A stretch of 64,000 bases of DNA from contig JADIIU010000054.1 in NCBI GenBank assembly GCA_027603945.1, positions 20,587-84,586 on the forward strand, given 5' to 3'. The translations under genes were made by a program, and so were the position numbers. Source of the DNA: Terramyces sp. JEL0728. Taxonomy: Eukaryota; Chytridiomycota; Chytridiomycetes; Rhizophydiales; Terramycetaceae. Below, in pieces: positions 1 through 13,828 of this stretch (position 1 is the first letter of the stretch; the number at the start of each line of letters is the position of its first letter). Below the pieces are notes generated by a model, which was not told the DNA's origin, did not search any database, and was given only the letters and a program-made list of their open reading frames with translations.

Positions 1-349
1 AAGAAGTACGGCCCAGCTACCTTCATTACCTATTCAATAGTATCAGTAGTATCTTGCACCACATGGTAATTAATACTAAGTTAGGCTAACCCTCCTTTCC
101 TTTGGAGTTGATTTAGCTCCACTAACTGCCGAAATTAATAAGGTGCGACACTACATATTTGCAGATCAGGATAATATCGATTTTGATACTCACGGAAAAG
201 CAGACTGGACTACCGTAGTAGGAGTTACTTGGGTTATACACACTGTAATTATGCCTGTTAGGGTAGGCATCACTGCAATATTTACGCCGGCTGTTGCCAG
301 GATTCTTCAGAGGAGAGGCTGGATACTTAAAAAAAGTAGATTTGAATAA
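1..349 (+). CDS. DUF1279 (FAM210/NAT2-like) membrane protein, 5' truncated
   Basis: The C-terminal end of a gene that enters from the left edge. After removal of a 19-nt intron at 66-84 (GT..AG with an internal ACTAA box) the frame reads through KKYGPATFITYS, FGVDLAPLTAEINK and MPVRVGITAIFTPAVARIL to a TAA at 347-349. The KKYG start, the hydrophobic helix and the MPVRVGIT-TPAVAR segment fit the DUF1279 domain of FAM210-type mitochondrial or inner-membrane proteins, whose role is poorly defined. The start and any targeting peptide lie outside the window. The stop falls just before an AAAC stretch and the next possible gene is convergent. The family call rests on motif memory, not on a search. 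Confidence 0.6.
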
Positions 350-613
350 ACTGCATAATCCATGGGTACAGTTAGTAGTTTGATCTCGACCAACTATCTG
401 GAAACCGCTTAGTAAGGCTAACGCTGAAGCATTATGGCAAAATTCCGTGTCGTGTTCAATTGGTGGTTCATTATTCATGCAGGCTTTGTGAGCTTGTGCA
501 AGGCGAAAAAAGTTTTCGCGCATACAATAGACCCATGCCCAACAGGCATCCCAGATAAACTCAGCTCCCATAAATATTCCATATCTCAATGCTATCAATA
601 AAACAAACCACAA
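307..613 (-). CDS. possible small cysteine-rich hypothetical protein
   Basis: A minus-strand frame stays open from about 613 downward and encodes a Trp/Cys-rich segment (FIWDACWAWVYCM, then ENFFRLAQAHKACMNNEPP). It has no ATG at its 5' end; the first in-frame ATG is the one before GAEFIW. A possible 19-nt intron (GT..AG) would end the protein near 307, in which case its tail overlaps the 3' end of the DUF1279 gene. The composition looks protein-like and the stretch 350-775 otherwise holds no gene, but I do not recognise a family and the exon structure is uncertain. The rest of the gap up to 775 is A-rich leader of the PABP gene. Confidence 0.3.
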
Positions 614-775
614 TAATCTGACTCACAGAAAAATAGCCCTAACCCTACGTGGCGTGAGATAAAAAAAAATCAAAAAATCAAAACAAACCTCACTTTCTGT
701 CAACTTTCTTTCTTCAAAAAAGTTACTAAACAACTCCATAACCTACTAAAAATCAAAAAAAATCAAAAAATCATA

Positions 776-2635
<1,860 letters not shown>

Positions 2636-2915
2636 ACTTGAATTTTATTTGTGCTTTAGACAGGTTTATGGAACTCTTGTTGTTTTTTAATAATAAGAAT
2701 TTTTATTTCAGAGTTTGGTTTTGATGAATCTATTTCAACATGATCAATGCCATGCGAGGTTTGATCATGTTTCGTTATCGCTAGGGATCTAATAGCTGTA
2801 ATTCCCTCGCAGGACAAATATCTTTCATTACCACTGCCCAGATACATTGCAGGTAAATCTACTCTACAGCCAATGAATACAATTGCTTCACGCAATCACT
2901 TTTTAACTTTTTTCA
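2636..2915. other. intergenic: PABP 3' UTR and ARMC8 promoter
   Basis: A 280-bp spacer between two plus-strand genes. A minus-strand frame of 79 codons crosses it but has no ATG at its start and no recognisable motif. I see no RNA gene here. The region probably holds the PABP 3' UTR and the ARMC8 upstream region. Confidence 0.5.
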
Positions 2916-5176
2916 ATGACTATCCCCAGCTTGACAATGCAGCAAAAATCCGCCCAAGCAGTGTTCGTATTGGATAGCAAATCGTCAGATCAGCTACTAG
3001 AAGCGCTGAGATTTATTAAAAATTCAATTATTGGCAACCCCACTAGAAAGGAGCATTACTTGAAAAAACTGGATATTGCTCCAAAGTACGTTTCTTTAAT
3101 AGTAGACTTGTCGATTGTCTAGTCAGATACAAATCAGACCCGGAATTGATGGGAGAGATAGCACCGATTATCGGGAGTCTAGCACAGCACGATGTTACAG
3201 TACTGATTGAAGCTGGAGTGTTACTGCCGCTTTTCGAAGCATTAGATTCCCAAGATACTAGGGTATTAGAAGCCACGGCAAGAGCGCTACGTTCTGTAGT
3301 ACAGCACCCATTATCAATCCCATTAAACTCCATTACTGTACCAAATCAATAACCCTAGACAGGGCATATCTATAATTTGGTGACTCTTTCAAAACCGCCG
3401 TCAAATAAGCCAGCAAAGGCAAACATTGCAGAGATATCCATCAGCATTTTGGCAAGATTGGCCAACTCTGACTCGGAACGCGATCGAATTTCAAACGCTG
3501 GAGGAATACCAATTCTAGTAGAATGGCTAAATGATAGATGGTCACATACATCTCGTGTACAGGAATCGGCACTTGATGCATTGGCAAGTTTGTGTAAGAC
3601 TAGCACAAGCCTCGGCGAAACTATTTCTCATTATAAAAGTACGGGATGTCTAACAACAGCCGAGTCTGGAAAATCTGTTTCGCACATTTTGTTTAAATTG
3701 TTACACGATAAGCGATCCTCCATGCGTTTAGGTGCTGCAACATGGTAAGTAATTTTTTATCCAGTATCACATATTTATACAAAACCGGATCGCTACCGAT
3801 TGATTATCAAGATCAGATTTCGCATCAGTTACTTTCCTGTATAGTTAGGCTGTTTGATGATACAGCCAGTCTTACTTCTCAACTAGGAATGAACATTACC
3901 ACCGTTCAAGAACGATCTGTTGCTCTATTTGCTTGTTTGATGGATAAGGATGCCAAACTTCAAGTTGCTGCGCTAGTACAATCATCTAATAGTAGGAAGG
4001 AGACGCAATTACCAGACTAGTGAGAATATTTACCACATGCACCCCATCTATCACTGATCCCGGCATCGCTTGTGGAGATAAAACAATCGAAAGTTTATTG
4101 CAAGCAATAGCTGCAGTTTCGTCTATTACAGAAGAATGTAGAAGACAGATTATTGATTTGAAACTTATTCCACACATCGTCAGTTATCTGGAACATCCAA
4201 ATGTTGCGATACGAATTGCAGCCTGTAACTGTGCCAGATCTCTGTCTAGGAGCGTTAAAACCTTGCGCACCAGCCTAATGGACGCGGGAATCGCCACTCC
4301 ACTATTTAAATTATTGTTTGATACCGATATTAATGTCCAAATCACCGCAACAGCCACTATTTGCAATATTGTCTTGGAATTTTCGCCAATGAAAAAGATT
4401 ATTATTGAACAAGGAGGAGTAAAGCAACTTGTTGCCCTTGTACAATCGCCTAGCCATGAACTAAAGCTAAATGCCTCTTGGGCACTAAAGAATATGCTCT
4501 TCAACTCAGATTTAGATACCAAAAAGAATGTCATTTCCCATTTGGGTTGGGGTGGGCTCGAAAGGTTATCATTTCTTACTTTAGGCTATTACAAGACCCA
4601 AACATTGAAATACAAGGGCAGGCACTTAATTTACTTCGCAATCTAGCATGCGCAAAGATACCAGTAAGTTTTCTTGATACCAGGATATTGATTTCGTGCT
4701 ACAAGGATATGGCAGAGATAATTTGTTGAATATGTTGGAAATCAAGCTCATGAATATGTACGACTATCCACAAGTCCTGTTGCATGTATTTTCATCCTAA
4801 TTTAGTCCATCTACATTATTGTAAATATTGCAGTTGGTTCATTCGAGCACAAGACTTGTATAATCCAAAGATCGAGGATACTCGATTCAATAATGTCACT
4901 TTTGGTAATAACCATCTAATCCAGAACCATGAAAATGACAAAGTGCGTGTTGGATGCATATGGTGCATCATAAATCTAACATGGGCAGAAGATCCGAGCT
5001 CAAGTGACCGGGTGAATTTGTTCAAGCGAATGGGTGCAGAAACGAAGCTGAAAATACTGTCCAAAAATGATGTGAGCTTGGATGCTAGGGATCGTGCCCA
5101 AACTGCGCTCTCTAACTTGGCTGGAAATACAGGTGTCTACCAGAGCCATACTGCTGCTAGTGGCCCTGAAATCTAG
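2916..5176 (+). CDS. ARMC8: Armadillo-repeat protein, ARMC8/GID5-like
   Basis: Predicted scaffold subunit of the GID/CTLH E3 ubiquitin ligase. Eight introns were placed at 3086-3105, 3338-3358, 3745-3764, 3976-3995, 4565-4584, 4664-4683, 4786-4805 and 4905-4924; seven are exactly 20 nt and one is 21. Removing them gives one frame of 699 aa, close to animal ARMC8 (about 670). The protein is a chain of ARM repeats, for example ILARLANSDSERDRISNAGG, LLQDPNIEIQGQALNLLRNL and VRVGCIWCIINLTWAED. The N-terminus (LLEALRFIKNSIIGN) resembles the ARMC8 start. The alternative is another ARM/importin-like protein; length and the last repeat favour ARMC8. The coding length after splicing is divisible by three, which supports the intron model. 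Confidence 0.8.
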
Positions 5177-5225
5177 TGTATTTTTTTAAAATATAATTGT
5201 TGAATTTTTAAATATAGATCTCAAA

Positions 5226-6381
5226 ATGACACTGCGTAAGACAAGTATTAACTCTGCGATTTCACAATACGATGCTATCGTCATTTCTTTAAAGCAGCGC
5301 AAGAGTAGGAATCATTAACACCAGTTGCAAATTCGCTTCAGACTCTTTATGACTTCACCAGCTCAGATCATTATCCACCAGCGTAACTTATCAATAATTT
5401 CCAGCGCAATTACTCGAATGCTGTTTGATTTACTGATACATGATCATCCTACAGCTGAAGAGTGGACCAAAACTATTTTTCTATACAGGAAATTCATCAA
5501 TCTTTATTCCACCAGGATATTCAAAAACGTATGGAAGCCTACCAGAGATTCAATGTTTCCTTTTTGGGATTTGATTGAATCGTTAATGGCGGAGATTAGC
5601 CAATCTGACGAGGAGAACTGGGAAAGAAAAGTACAGCTGGAGCAATTTGTAGAGTTTCTGATTGATATGCTATCGCTGGATATTACCAAACATAATGGTA
5701 CCTTGAATATTAAATCAGGTGAACTGTTTGAGGAATTGTCAACCGTAGACGGACGGTGGACAACTGGTCTCAATGTTCCAGTCAATATCATTAAAAAAAG
5801 CACCAACTCTGCTACGATATTATTTACAGCCAGATGGATTGATACCGTAGCCGTTTATTAACATAGATTTCAAATATTAGATTTCTCCATTTTTTGACGG
5901 CAGAGCAGCTAAATGACAAATTTGCGGATATCCTCAAGGTGATATCGTATAAGGAAACCTCTGTTTTGCTGAGAGTAGATGTTCCTAATCTTAGTTGCTT
6001 AATCCAGACTATAGATTAATCCTGGTTGACTATCTCCTCGGGTCGTGCTGTCTCTATCCGAATCCAGCCAAAAAAATGATCAACTTGCCTCCGTCGATAA
6101 AGAAATTTGAAAATCTGCATATTATGGGAGAAATAGTTGACAAAGGTAAATCAAGGAAATCTTTGCGAATGCTTGAAACTCTTGATAGTCTGTCCTATTT
6201 CCTGTCGCTGTTGGTATTTTATTCAGAGCTAGTAAAACGGGATTCCGCAGAGAATAACAAAGATGTCAAAGAAAACTTGAGGGAGATTGAAATCCGTTTG
6301 GAAAAATTGGATCCTGACGCTGACCATTTTGTAGCCTGGGCTAATCTGTCAAAGCTCCTTTCTATATATCAGAGTGCTTGA
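5226..6381 (+). CDS. unrecognised helical protein, 357 aa
   Basis: Four introns (5305-5324, 5383-5404, 5847-5866, 5975-5994; 20, 22, 20 and 20 nt) join into a clean 357-aa protein ending in KLLSIYQSA. The start MTLRKTSINSAISQYDAI lies 50 bp after the ARMC8 stop on the same strand. The protein is mostly amphipathic helix (HPTAEEWTKTIFLYRKFIN, EEFLIDML-type segments) without signal peptide, membrane helix or cysteine motif. I do not recognise a family. The tandem spacing with ARMC8 does not show functional linkage, because close packing is general here. Gene reality is well supported by the four frame-restoring introns; the function is unknown. Confidence 0.75.
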
Positions 6382-6544
6382 CATGTAGTTTTTTCTGTTT
6401 TCATTGCAGTGCAATTTTGCACAATGAAGTGTTTGGATAAACAAAGGCGCAATTCAATATTTAGATCAGCGTCCACAACAAAGCCAGCTAAATAAATAAA
6501 TAATCGAATCTCCATTCTTTACTTAATTTTCAGAAACTTATCGG

Positions 6545-8671
6545 ATGCCTAAAAAGAACCTCGAAAAACAATCATCAGTACTATCAATGTCCTCCTATTG
6601 CAAGTAATCCGTTACTCACAGCTAGTCTACTGGACGATGCGCTAGACAAGCCATTTGCAATCAAAGCAGAAAAACAGGCCGAGTATAATAATTTGACATT
6701 TAATTCTGACGTTCCGTTTCTCAGGACATCCAGCAATTCCGACATATTTACCTCGATCGATCATTCAGGAAGCGGTATTTGACTACTAAACGGTAGAGCC
6801 TCAGTTATTGCCGCTCGACTGGACGAAATTCGGGGAGTCTGAAGTGAATTTAGACTCGCAAACTCTAATGTCATCAAATAGCACACATGTAATGAGCTCT
6901 GGCGATGTTAAAAATTGCTGGCCATTTGTATTCGAGTCCCATTATAAAGATTCGTCAAGTGAGTATTCAAATGTGATTGATCCTACTCAACTCGAAGCAA
7001 AAGAATCAAGCCAGCAACTGGCACTTCCGATTGACAACGGAACTGGTGCAGGAGGTACATTAGCACCTTACTCTAGCTTCTCCTTATTACTCTAATAACT
7101 TTCCTACCATGTCCAAAGCCAATTCCGCGTTGGAAGCTGTCAAAATGCTTGGCGCCACGACTTTCAGCTCGTCTTTCGTGGAACGATTAATCGATGAATC
7201 GGAAAATGAACGAAACCTAAAAGCCGAGATCTATCCAAATTATTTGGCATCTGAACATTCACAACTACAGCTACACCCCGCTCTCACGGCTAATCAAAAA
7301 ACTATAGATCCATCAATATACTCTTCCTGGAACCCTGCTCAACATTGGGGGATGTCTCATCAAAATATATGCCCTTCCATGACATCTTCCAATACAATTA
7401 AGGCCGTCGAGACCTCTTCATCCGGATCAAAGAGAGGAAAAGTCTCCAACGCCGACACAACTGGGAACAGGAGAAAGACAATCCAGCATACTATCATATG
7501 CACTGAATGTAATTTTGATTTGGGTATCGCGTTTATTAGAGGTGCTCCTTGCGGTGACAATGACAATGGCCCTATCAATGCGGTCTGCCAAAATTGTTCT
7601 GGAAAATCCCCACATGTACATTATGAAAATATAAACGATCAAAGAAAAAGAAAACGGCGCGAATCGAAAACTATTGACTGTGAAGTTTGCCATTCAAAGA
7701 TTGGAAACGGCGGTCTAAGTGGGCATTTGAGTGCTCCAGAAATAAAAGTAGAGTTTGTGTGCGGTGACTGCGGGGTAAAGTACATGTTTTGCTCTGAATG
7801 TGGTGGAGGTGGGAAACAACGCACTGGAAAATGGCGACCTAGGGAATTGTTTGAACAAGGAAGAAGAACATGTTCTCTGCCGCACATTCGAGTCGGGACT
7901 GCAGAATTACATTACAAAGTAATAAGAGCAAATGAATTGACTTCGGACATCTTGCAAGGCATCCAAGATGTGTTTTTTGATTGCTTGCTATCTCTCTACT
8001 GTGTACCATCAGTAATGTCATCAAATAGATATAATACTTTCGAGACAATCAAACGAGAAATCGAAAGACTTTGGGTTACTTCAGTGTTGGATGTATTAAC
8101 GAATAATGTGTTAAATGGTCGAAAGTATGTAACCGTTGCCTGGATCCACAAGAGACATCGCAACAAGGGGATTGGCAGATCCAACCCAACAAAAGAAATT
8201 ATACCATGGTTGAAACGATTGGGTCTGTCTGGGATTATCAGCCCGTCCAAATTCGCCTCTAGTCAAGACTCTGAAGAAAAGCATCACTGTTTTGTAGCGT
8301 TTTCAATTGCAGAATGGGATCCAGTTAACCAATCCATTTTCATGGCACAAATGGCTCCTAGAAGTGTGTTTTTGAAAACTATGGAAGGATACATTGAATT
8401 AATAAGAAATTGCATCCAGCAAATACAAAAAGACGCTATTGACTGTCACCAAAATTTGCCAGAGCACATTTGGTGTTGGACAAAGGCCGATCATGCAAGG
8501 CTCCAATCAATTCCAACCAGATTAAAGTTTGTTCCAAAAACAGACTATCTAGAAAGTAGACCTGATTTGGACAGCAACGCATTCGAAAGACATGATTACG
8601 AGCCATTGCAAGCTGAAGGGACTGCTGTATATGCAGCTCCGACTAAAACATTCATTTCATCAAAAGATTAG
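6545..8671 (+). CDS. zinc-ribbon protein with GNAT-like motif, unknown function
   Basis: Three 22-nt introns (6604-6625, 6775-6796, 7055-7076) join a 686-aa protein. The first about 270 residues are Ser/Asn-rich and look disordered, with a basic patch (SGSKRGKVSN). The middle carries CxxC pairs: CTEC, CQNC, CEVC, CGDC and CSEC, followed by GKWRPRELFEQGRRTCSLPH, a stretch I associate loosely with uncharacterised fungal proteins. The C-terminal third contains KYVTVAWIHKRHRNKGIGR, which resembles the RxxGIG acetyl-CoA motif of GNAT enzymes. A nuclear regulator or acetyltransferase is possible but not shown. An exon upstream of 6545 cannot be excluded, since the leader holds further AG sites. Confidence 0.7.
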
Positions 8672-8752
8672 TTTCATGGCTTAATACTTTTACAATAAAA
8701 AATAGATTAAAATATACTTGCTGAATCAGTAATCTATTGAAGAATAGTGGAA

Positions 8753-9528
8753 TCACTCACTGGCATATGCACCTTCTTCATCAGATTCGTTCCGATACTC
8801 GTCAATATTCAATGGCCAGTCTTCAGCAGGCATTTCCTTAACTTTTTGAACCATCTTTTCAAGATATTCTTCACGTTGTTGATACACACTCGGAGAAATT
8901 TCTGGATATTCGTTTGAAAAATCTTGCATCATATCACTCACCCCTTGCAAATCCAACCATTCGGCAGGTTCTACGTACTCTTCAAGTGGAGCGATGGGTT
9001 CACTGTCTGGTTCTGGTACATTGGACTCTTCAATAATTGGCTGAGGTTCAGGCACGACAGGCTATATCAGCAAATTAATACTTCAGTTTGTGAGATTGAT
9101 TCGTGACGCTCCCATGCAGAATCCAGAACTGAGTCGTACTTTGGTTTGGCTGGGATTGGCTATATAAAAGACGTATTACCGCTGCTGGCTTCCGCATTGG
9201 AGGGTGGGGAGTAGATTTAACGGGGTTTTTTGATATAAAGGTAGCCGTATTGGTCGTATACTCTCCAATCTCGGTTCGGAAAGGCAGGGGAGAAGCCGTT
9301 TTCTTTTTCACTAGAGTGGAGACTGGCGGCTGCTTCTTTGGCTCTGCGGGTTTCTTACCTTTGACAAATGTGCTGATCTTCTTTGGAACTTTTGCAGGTG
9401 GTTTTGGACTTTCTGAATTATATGCATCTAAAGAATTAATACCTGCAAATGAAAAAAGAATAATACCGGGGTTTAATGATTTATAAACTCTTAACCACTA
9501 ACACCAAAAACTCTCAAACGCTTTTCAT
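8753..9528 (-). CDS. disordered acidic/proline-rich protein, 229 aa
   Basis: Minus-strand gene assembled from four introns: 9498-9519, 9443-9466, 9160-9179 and 9062-9081 (22, 24, 20 and 20 nt). The product starts MKSWLRVYKSLNPGINSL, then runs through Lys/Pro-rich sequence (PAKVPKKISTFVKGKKP) and ends in an acidic tail with WPLNIDEYRNESDEEGAY. No membrane segment or known domain is visible and I do not recognise it. The first two introns lie in the least constrained part, so the first 20 residues are uncertain. It sits 139 bp downstream of the BET gene on the same strand. Confidence 0.55.
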
Positions 9529-9667
9529 TCTTTACAACGGATATTAAAAAAAGTCAAAAAATATAGGATAGATGATTCACATTAAAAAAGTAAGATTGGC
9601 GTTGAAAGCTGATGGGTTCATGGCTATTTATAGAGTTTATAAACATAACCACCATCAACATATTATT

Positions 9668-11446
9668 CTAGTCGCTAGCACTACCTGAATCATCTTCATC
9701 CGATTCAGATGAACTGGAAGCAGCTAAGGTTAAACGAGTAACTACCTCCGCCAGTGGCAGTGCCGTTTTCATCGTCCAATTTTGCCTTCTTTGGTGGCCG
9801 TGTGTGTTTTTTGACAAACAAATATAATTTCCACAACACTGCTTTATCCAAAGAATCAATGTCTAATTCAATCTCTTCATCCTCCGCAGCCTACGATGAG
9901 AAAACGGCTACCTGTAGTTGTGTGTTTTCTTTAATGATTTCAAAGACTTGTGGTAGCTTTTCCGGTGGTAAAATATTAATATTATCAGATAGTTCGCGTT
10001 TTTGTTCGTATGTAATGTCGGTTTCTGGCATTTTTTCATCATCAGTGTCATTATGTGGTCTCTTTTTCTTGTTGCTCTTTTTATCAGATGATTTGGATTT
10101 GGACTTTTTTTTGACAGACGCTAGTCCAGGAGGTGCTACAGCTCCTGCTGGCCCGCTGATCGACTTTCTCTTCTTCTTCTTGGCGCGCTTTTCTGTAAGC
10201 ATTTGAAGTTGTTGATTAAGTAGTACCAGTTGTGATTTTAACATTTGAATGTGTCTTGCGTCTTCATCTAGAGTTATTCAATATTACCATCATCATCTTC
10301 ATCAGATGTTTCGTCGAGTCCAGACATTTTCCTAACCTTTGATTCGCCGTGTTGTAGCAAGAAAGTAGTCTTTTCAGCCCATTTTAAATTAAACAAAGAT
10401 TCAAGCTGTTTTCCATAGTTATATACTTCTGTTCCGACTGCGTTGAACGCAAAACAATTATTTAGCATTAGGCGAAAGTCTTCTTCATAATCTTCTGCAG
10501 ACAAGTATTCCGAAGAGTCTAGTTTCTTTTTGATTGTTGATAAATCCATGGGACGAGTGACGATGGTGCGATACTGGGGAATGCCCATTGCTTCAGGGTC
10601 AACAGGGGTCAAAAATGGCCATACAAAATGGCTATATTGCTTGCGTGTAACCTCGCGATGGATATGGTTACAAAATTTCATGTCCAGCAGAGACTTTTTT
10701 GATAATAATCTTTTCTTTCCGTCTTCATGTACAGTCTCTCGCCTTGGTCTGGAATCCGGGGGAATCTCACGCAAACCCTAAGTTTAGGATGTTCAACATA
10801 AGCAACTAGATCACAAAATATTAACGCAATAATATCTCTAGCTTGTGTCTAATAGTGTACTTACCAATCCAATATCTGATTTGCGCTTCTTTTTTGCTTC
10901 CACTTGCTCCAAACTCTTTGGCACCTTTTCCCATTCCTTTTCAAACCATTTATGTAATTCTTTTGCCATTAGACCTACCGCTGAATCTGGTCCGTTAAAG
11001 GTATAGCAATTGTTGAACATTAGCTCAACATCATCGAAAGCTTCTTTGGCGGATTGATAGCTGGAAAGTTTCTTTTCAACGGTTGAAATATCCATTGGAT
11101 GTTTGATTACATCGAAATATGTTGGAATATTAAGAGCGGTTGGATCTACTGGGCTGTGAAATATGTGAGATCCCTTTCGACGCTTCATGTTCTTGATCAT
11201 CGTGCCAGCCCATTTAAGTTGCTCCTTCAACAATAAAGGATCTTGCTCGTGCTGTTCCGGCTGATCTACAGTCTAACATTAACAGATCGTTTGCCTGTTC
11301 TTCCTCCTGTTGGGTATATGCTTCAGTTACTTGAGATATCTCTTCCTCTTTCACTTCCTGTTGAAACACAGGCTCCTTTTTGCTTATTTCAGGTCTGCTA
11401 TTAGTAAAAATGGTTACTCTTGCTCTTGCTTGAGCTCAACAGTCAT
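9668..11446 (-). CDS. BET-family double-bromodomain protein (Bdf1/BRD-like)
   Basis: A nuclear acetyl-histone reader of about 536 aa that usually works with TFIID. Bromodomain 1 contains FHSPVDPTALNIPTYFDVIK, PMDISTV and the acetyl-lysine Asn in MFNNCYTFN. Bromodomain 2 contains FLTPVDPEAMGIPQYRTIV and MLNNCFAFN. A NET domain follows (TYEQKRELSDNINILPPEKL .. IELDIDSLDKAVLWKLYLFV), then an acidic Ser tail (SEED). Introns: 11398-11417, 11273-11294 (a GC-AG intron), 10842-10864, 10806-10825, 10778-10797, 10268-10287, 9891-9911 and 9724-9745. Between the bromodomains this model needs two micro-exons of 16 and 8 nt; a single 87-nt intron would also keep the frame. The domain order is diagnostic of BET proteins. 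Confidence 0.93.
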
Positions 11447-11947
11447 TCGATTAAAAAGAAAAAACTGATTTTTGTCTGTTGGAGCAAACATTATGTGGCT
11501 TAAGTCAACGTATCACGTGGTTTTCACAGGGGGTTTTGAAATTTAAGCGGAAGAGAACCTAGTGATAATAGCTTGGAAGATATTAAAAGCGCTAGTGAGG
11601 GTTTGGGATACCAAGTTTGAGCCTATGCGAGTTGGTCCAGGCGGTTCCAAGTGTTTAGGAGCCTTCAAACTGGATTGACGAAAGAGATATTTCGGGTTGT
11701 CTCAATGTATAGCAAATTTCTCGAGCCAGTATCGGTAGTCAGATCTGACTTTCCAACGGGCCGATATTGCCTGTATCAAAGAGGAAATTACTTTGCGAGT
11801 TGATTCAGCTGTCAGGATCATAAGTACTTTGCAAATAAAATATAACCTATGAACATGCAAACGTCCATATTTAGCTGAAAAGAATCGCAGCAATATGCAG
11901 TTGCAGCGTGTAACAAGTTTCTCACTGTAATTTTTTTCAAAAATTAG
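11447..11947. other. 501-bp divergent spacer with a weak minus-strand ORF
   Basis: The spacer separates the BET gene (minus) from the TFIIIC-like gene (plus) and is expected to hold both promoters. A minus-strand frame from about 11893 to 11702 encodes 63 codons ending in RYWLEKFAIH. After a single TGA the same frame stays open for another 53 codons down to about 11542 (LEPPGPTRIGSNLVSQ). It has no ATG at the 5' end. A 21-nt GTAATT..CAG segment inside it looks like an intron. I do not recognise the product and do not call a gene. Confidence 0.4.
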
Positions 11948-13828
11948 ATGCGGTTCCAGGGCAAACCATTATCCAACCATGCAATATCTCTGTCCCTGTA
12001 CAATAATATAGCGATTCCAACTTCTGACAGGATTTACGTTACCAATCTCAATACCAAAGTAATCAGCGTAATCAGACTGGAATTAAAAATCAGAGATCCA
12101 AGCTATGGATTGGTTTCAGTACAAAATCTTGCATACGAACGTATAAAGAAATGCTTATACTGCGACATATATCTGCTGATTTTAACTACATACGGAAGAG
12201 CAATTTTGTATAATACTGCCCTCGAACACACTGTTTGTACAGTAAATGACTTGCTGGAGGATATCGGACAAATTAAGGAAATCAGAGTCTTGGAAAGCAG
12301 TAAGCTGGATTATATATTTATTGGAAATGACACGGGAAAAGTAGCCGTGCTTGAATTTCATATTGAATCCCAGAATCTAGTTTCCAAGTGCATGTTTGAC
12401 GCACATGAGAGTTGGATTTCATTGTAATTATTACTCATTTAGGATATCAACCTCTTCAATAGACAAAAGCTTTATTTATATTGCAACCGCTAACTGCGAA
12501 GGAGAAGCACGGCTCTGGAAATACTCTATAGATTTAAACCAAGTGAAAATGGAGAAAATACTGTTTGAAAAGGACTATAAAATGTGTACCGCAATTGAAT
12601 TCACAAGGGCAGGACGGAACCATTTCATTGCAATCGGAAAATCTAACGGCGTCCACGTTGTTCAAGTCGGAAATACCAACCAATACTCAAAGTTATTTTC
12701 TCCATGCATGACATCTGGGTTTGTATGGGCCGGAAATTCTAATAATCAGATATTAAGGATATATACAGTTGATTCGCAGCTATACACCTTGGCATTTGAT
12801 TTAAAAATGTTCACAATGACTAGTATGGCTAATGAAACAAGCTCATTAAGATCAGTGCTATCTTCAAGTGTGGATGTGGGATTGGATGACAATAGTGAAG
12901 CTGGGTCAGAGTCAGGAGTGGAGGATTTTTATGTTTATGGGGTTGTTAGTTCTCAGCACACCTTAATTGATTTTGTTGCGTTTGAACTGGTGGAACCATT
13001 TTCAAATATATCCAGAACTGAAAGGGTGATTGCTGTCCACAAGGCTGAATATTCGTTCAGAACAGAAACGCCAAGCATTGATTACTTGATAAAAGATTTC
13101 GATCAAGAAACCGACACCAGCCCAGCAAAGTTACTCTATGACTTGTATTTCTCCCCAGATGTAGTTGAAAACTTGGATATCAATGAAATCGACAGGGTGG
13201 TGAATGTTCTATTTAGTATGTGCAAAGACGACAGTGTTAAACAAGCTAGATATGAATCATTGATGCAAAGCATATGCTACTATTTCTTAGTGGCAACCGA
13301 AACGAAATGGGAAGACACCCTAATGACCGATCAGTATAGAGCTTACATTTCAAATACCCAGCAGAGACTTTCCTCTATTTTTTCAACCAAAGTGCTCAAT
13401 AATTTTGCCCTAGAAGAGACCGTAGCATGGGAAGGTAATACGTGCTAATTCAAGATTCGGATTTTCTAATTCTGTCAAACTTGGTTGCGCAAAGCAACAG
13501 TCATTCAATAGAGGATATACAAAAATTCATACCCAAGGCAAAGCCGTCCGCAATTACCAATGGGAAAACACCAGAGCAGTGTGTGATATGCAATGAAGCA
13601 ATTCCGTTTTCGATATTTGATGAATCACAGTGTCCAAAGCAACATTATTTTGCGAGATGCTCAATTACCAAAACAACAATTGATTTTCCAGACAACCTGA
13701 ACTGCTCCAACTGTCCCGCAAAATTGAGAAAGTTTGAAAAGACATCAACACTAAAGAAAACACTACCAACCGTCAAATGCTTATATTGTCAATCGCCATT
13801 TATCAATTCCAAACTTGAATTTATCTAA
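11948..13828 (+). CDS. TFIIIC 90-kDa subunit-like protein (WD40 + zf-TFIIIC)
   Basis: Introns at 12424-12442 (19 nt) and 13435-13454 (20 nt) give 613 aa. The N-terminal two thirds read as beta-propeller repeats (DYIFIGNDTGKVAVLEF, ATANCEGEARLWKYS, FIAIGKSNGVHVVQV). The C-terminal about 90 residues form a zinc finger with CVICNEAIPFSIFD, CPKQHYFARC, CSNC and CLYCQSPF, the pattern of the zf-TFIIIC domain in GTF3C4-type subunits that help recruit RNA polymerase III to tRNA genes. The alternative is another WD40 protein with a RING-like end; the RCSIT spacing favours TFIIIC. Its stop overlaps the predicted stop of the convergent DRC12 gene. Confidence 0.6.

Noticed and set aside
2656..2895. 79-codon minus-strand frame between PABP and ARMC8
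   Set aside because: No ATG at its start, no recognisable motif, lies where UTR and promoter are expected.
11580..11680. Possible tRNA in the BET/TFIIIC spacer
   Set aside because: A GGTTCCAAG-like box is present but no cloverleaf with paired acceptor and anticodon arms can be drawn.
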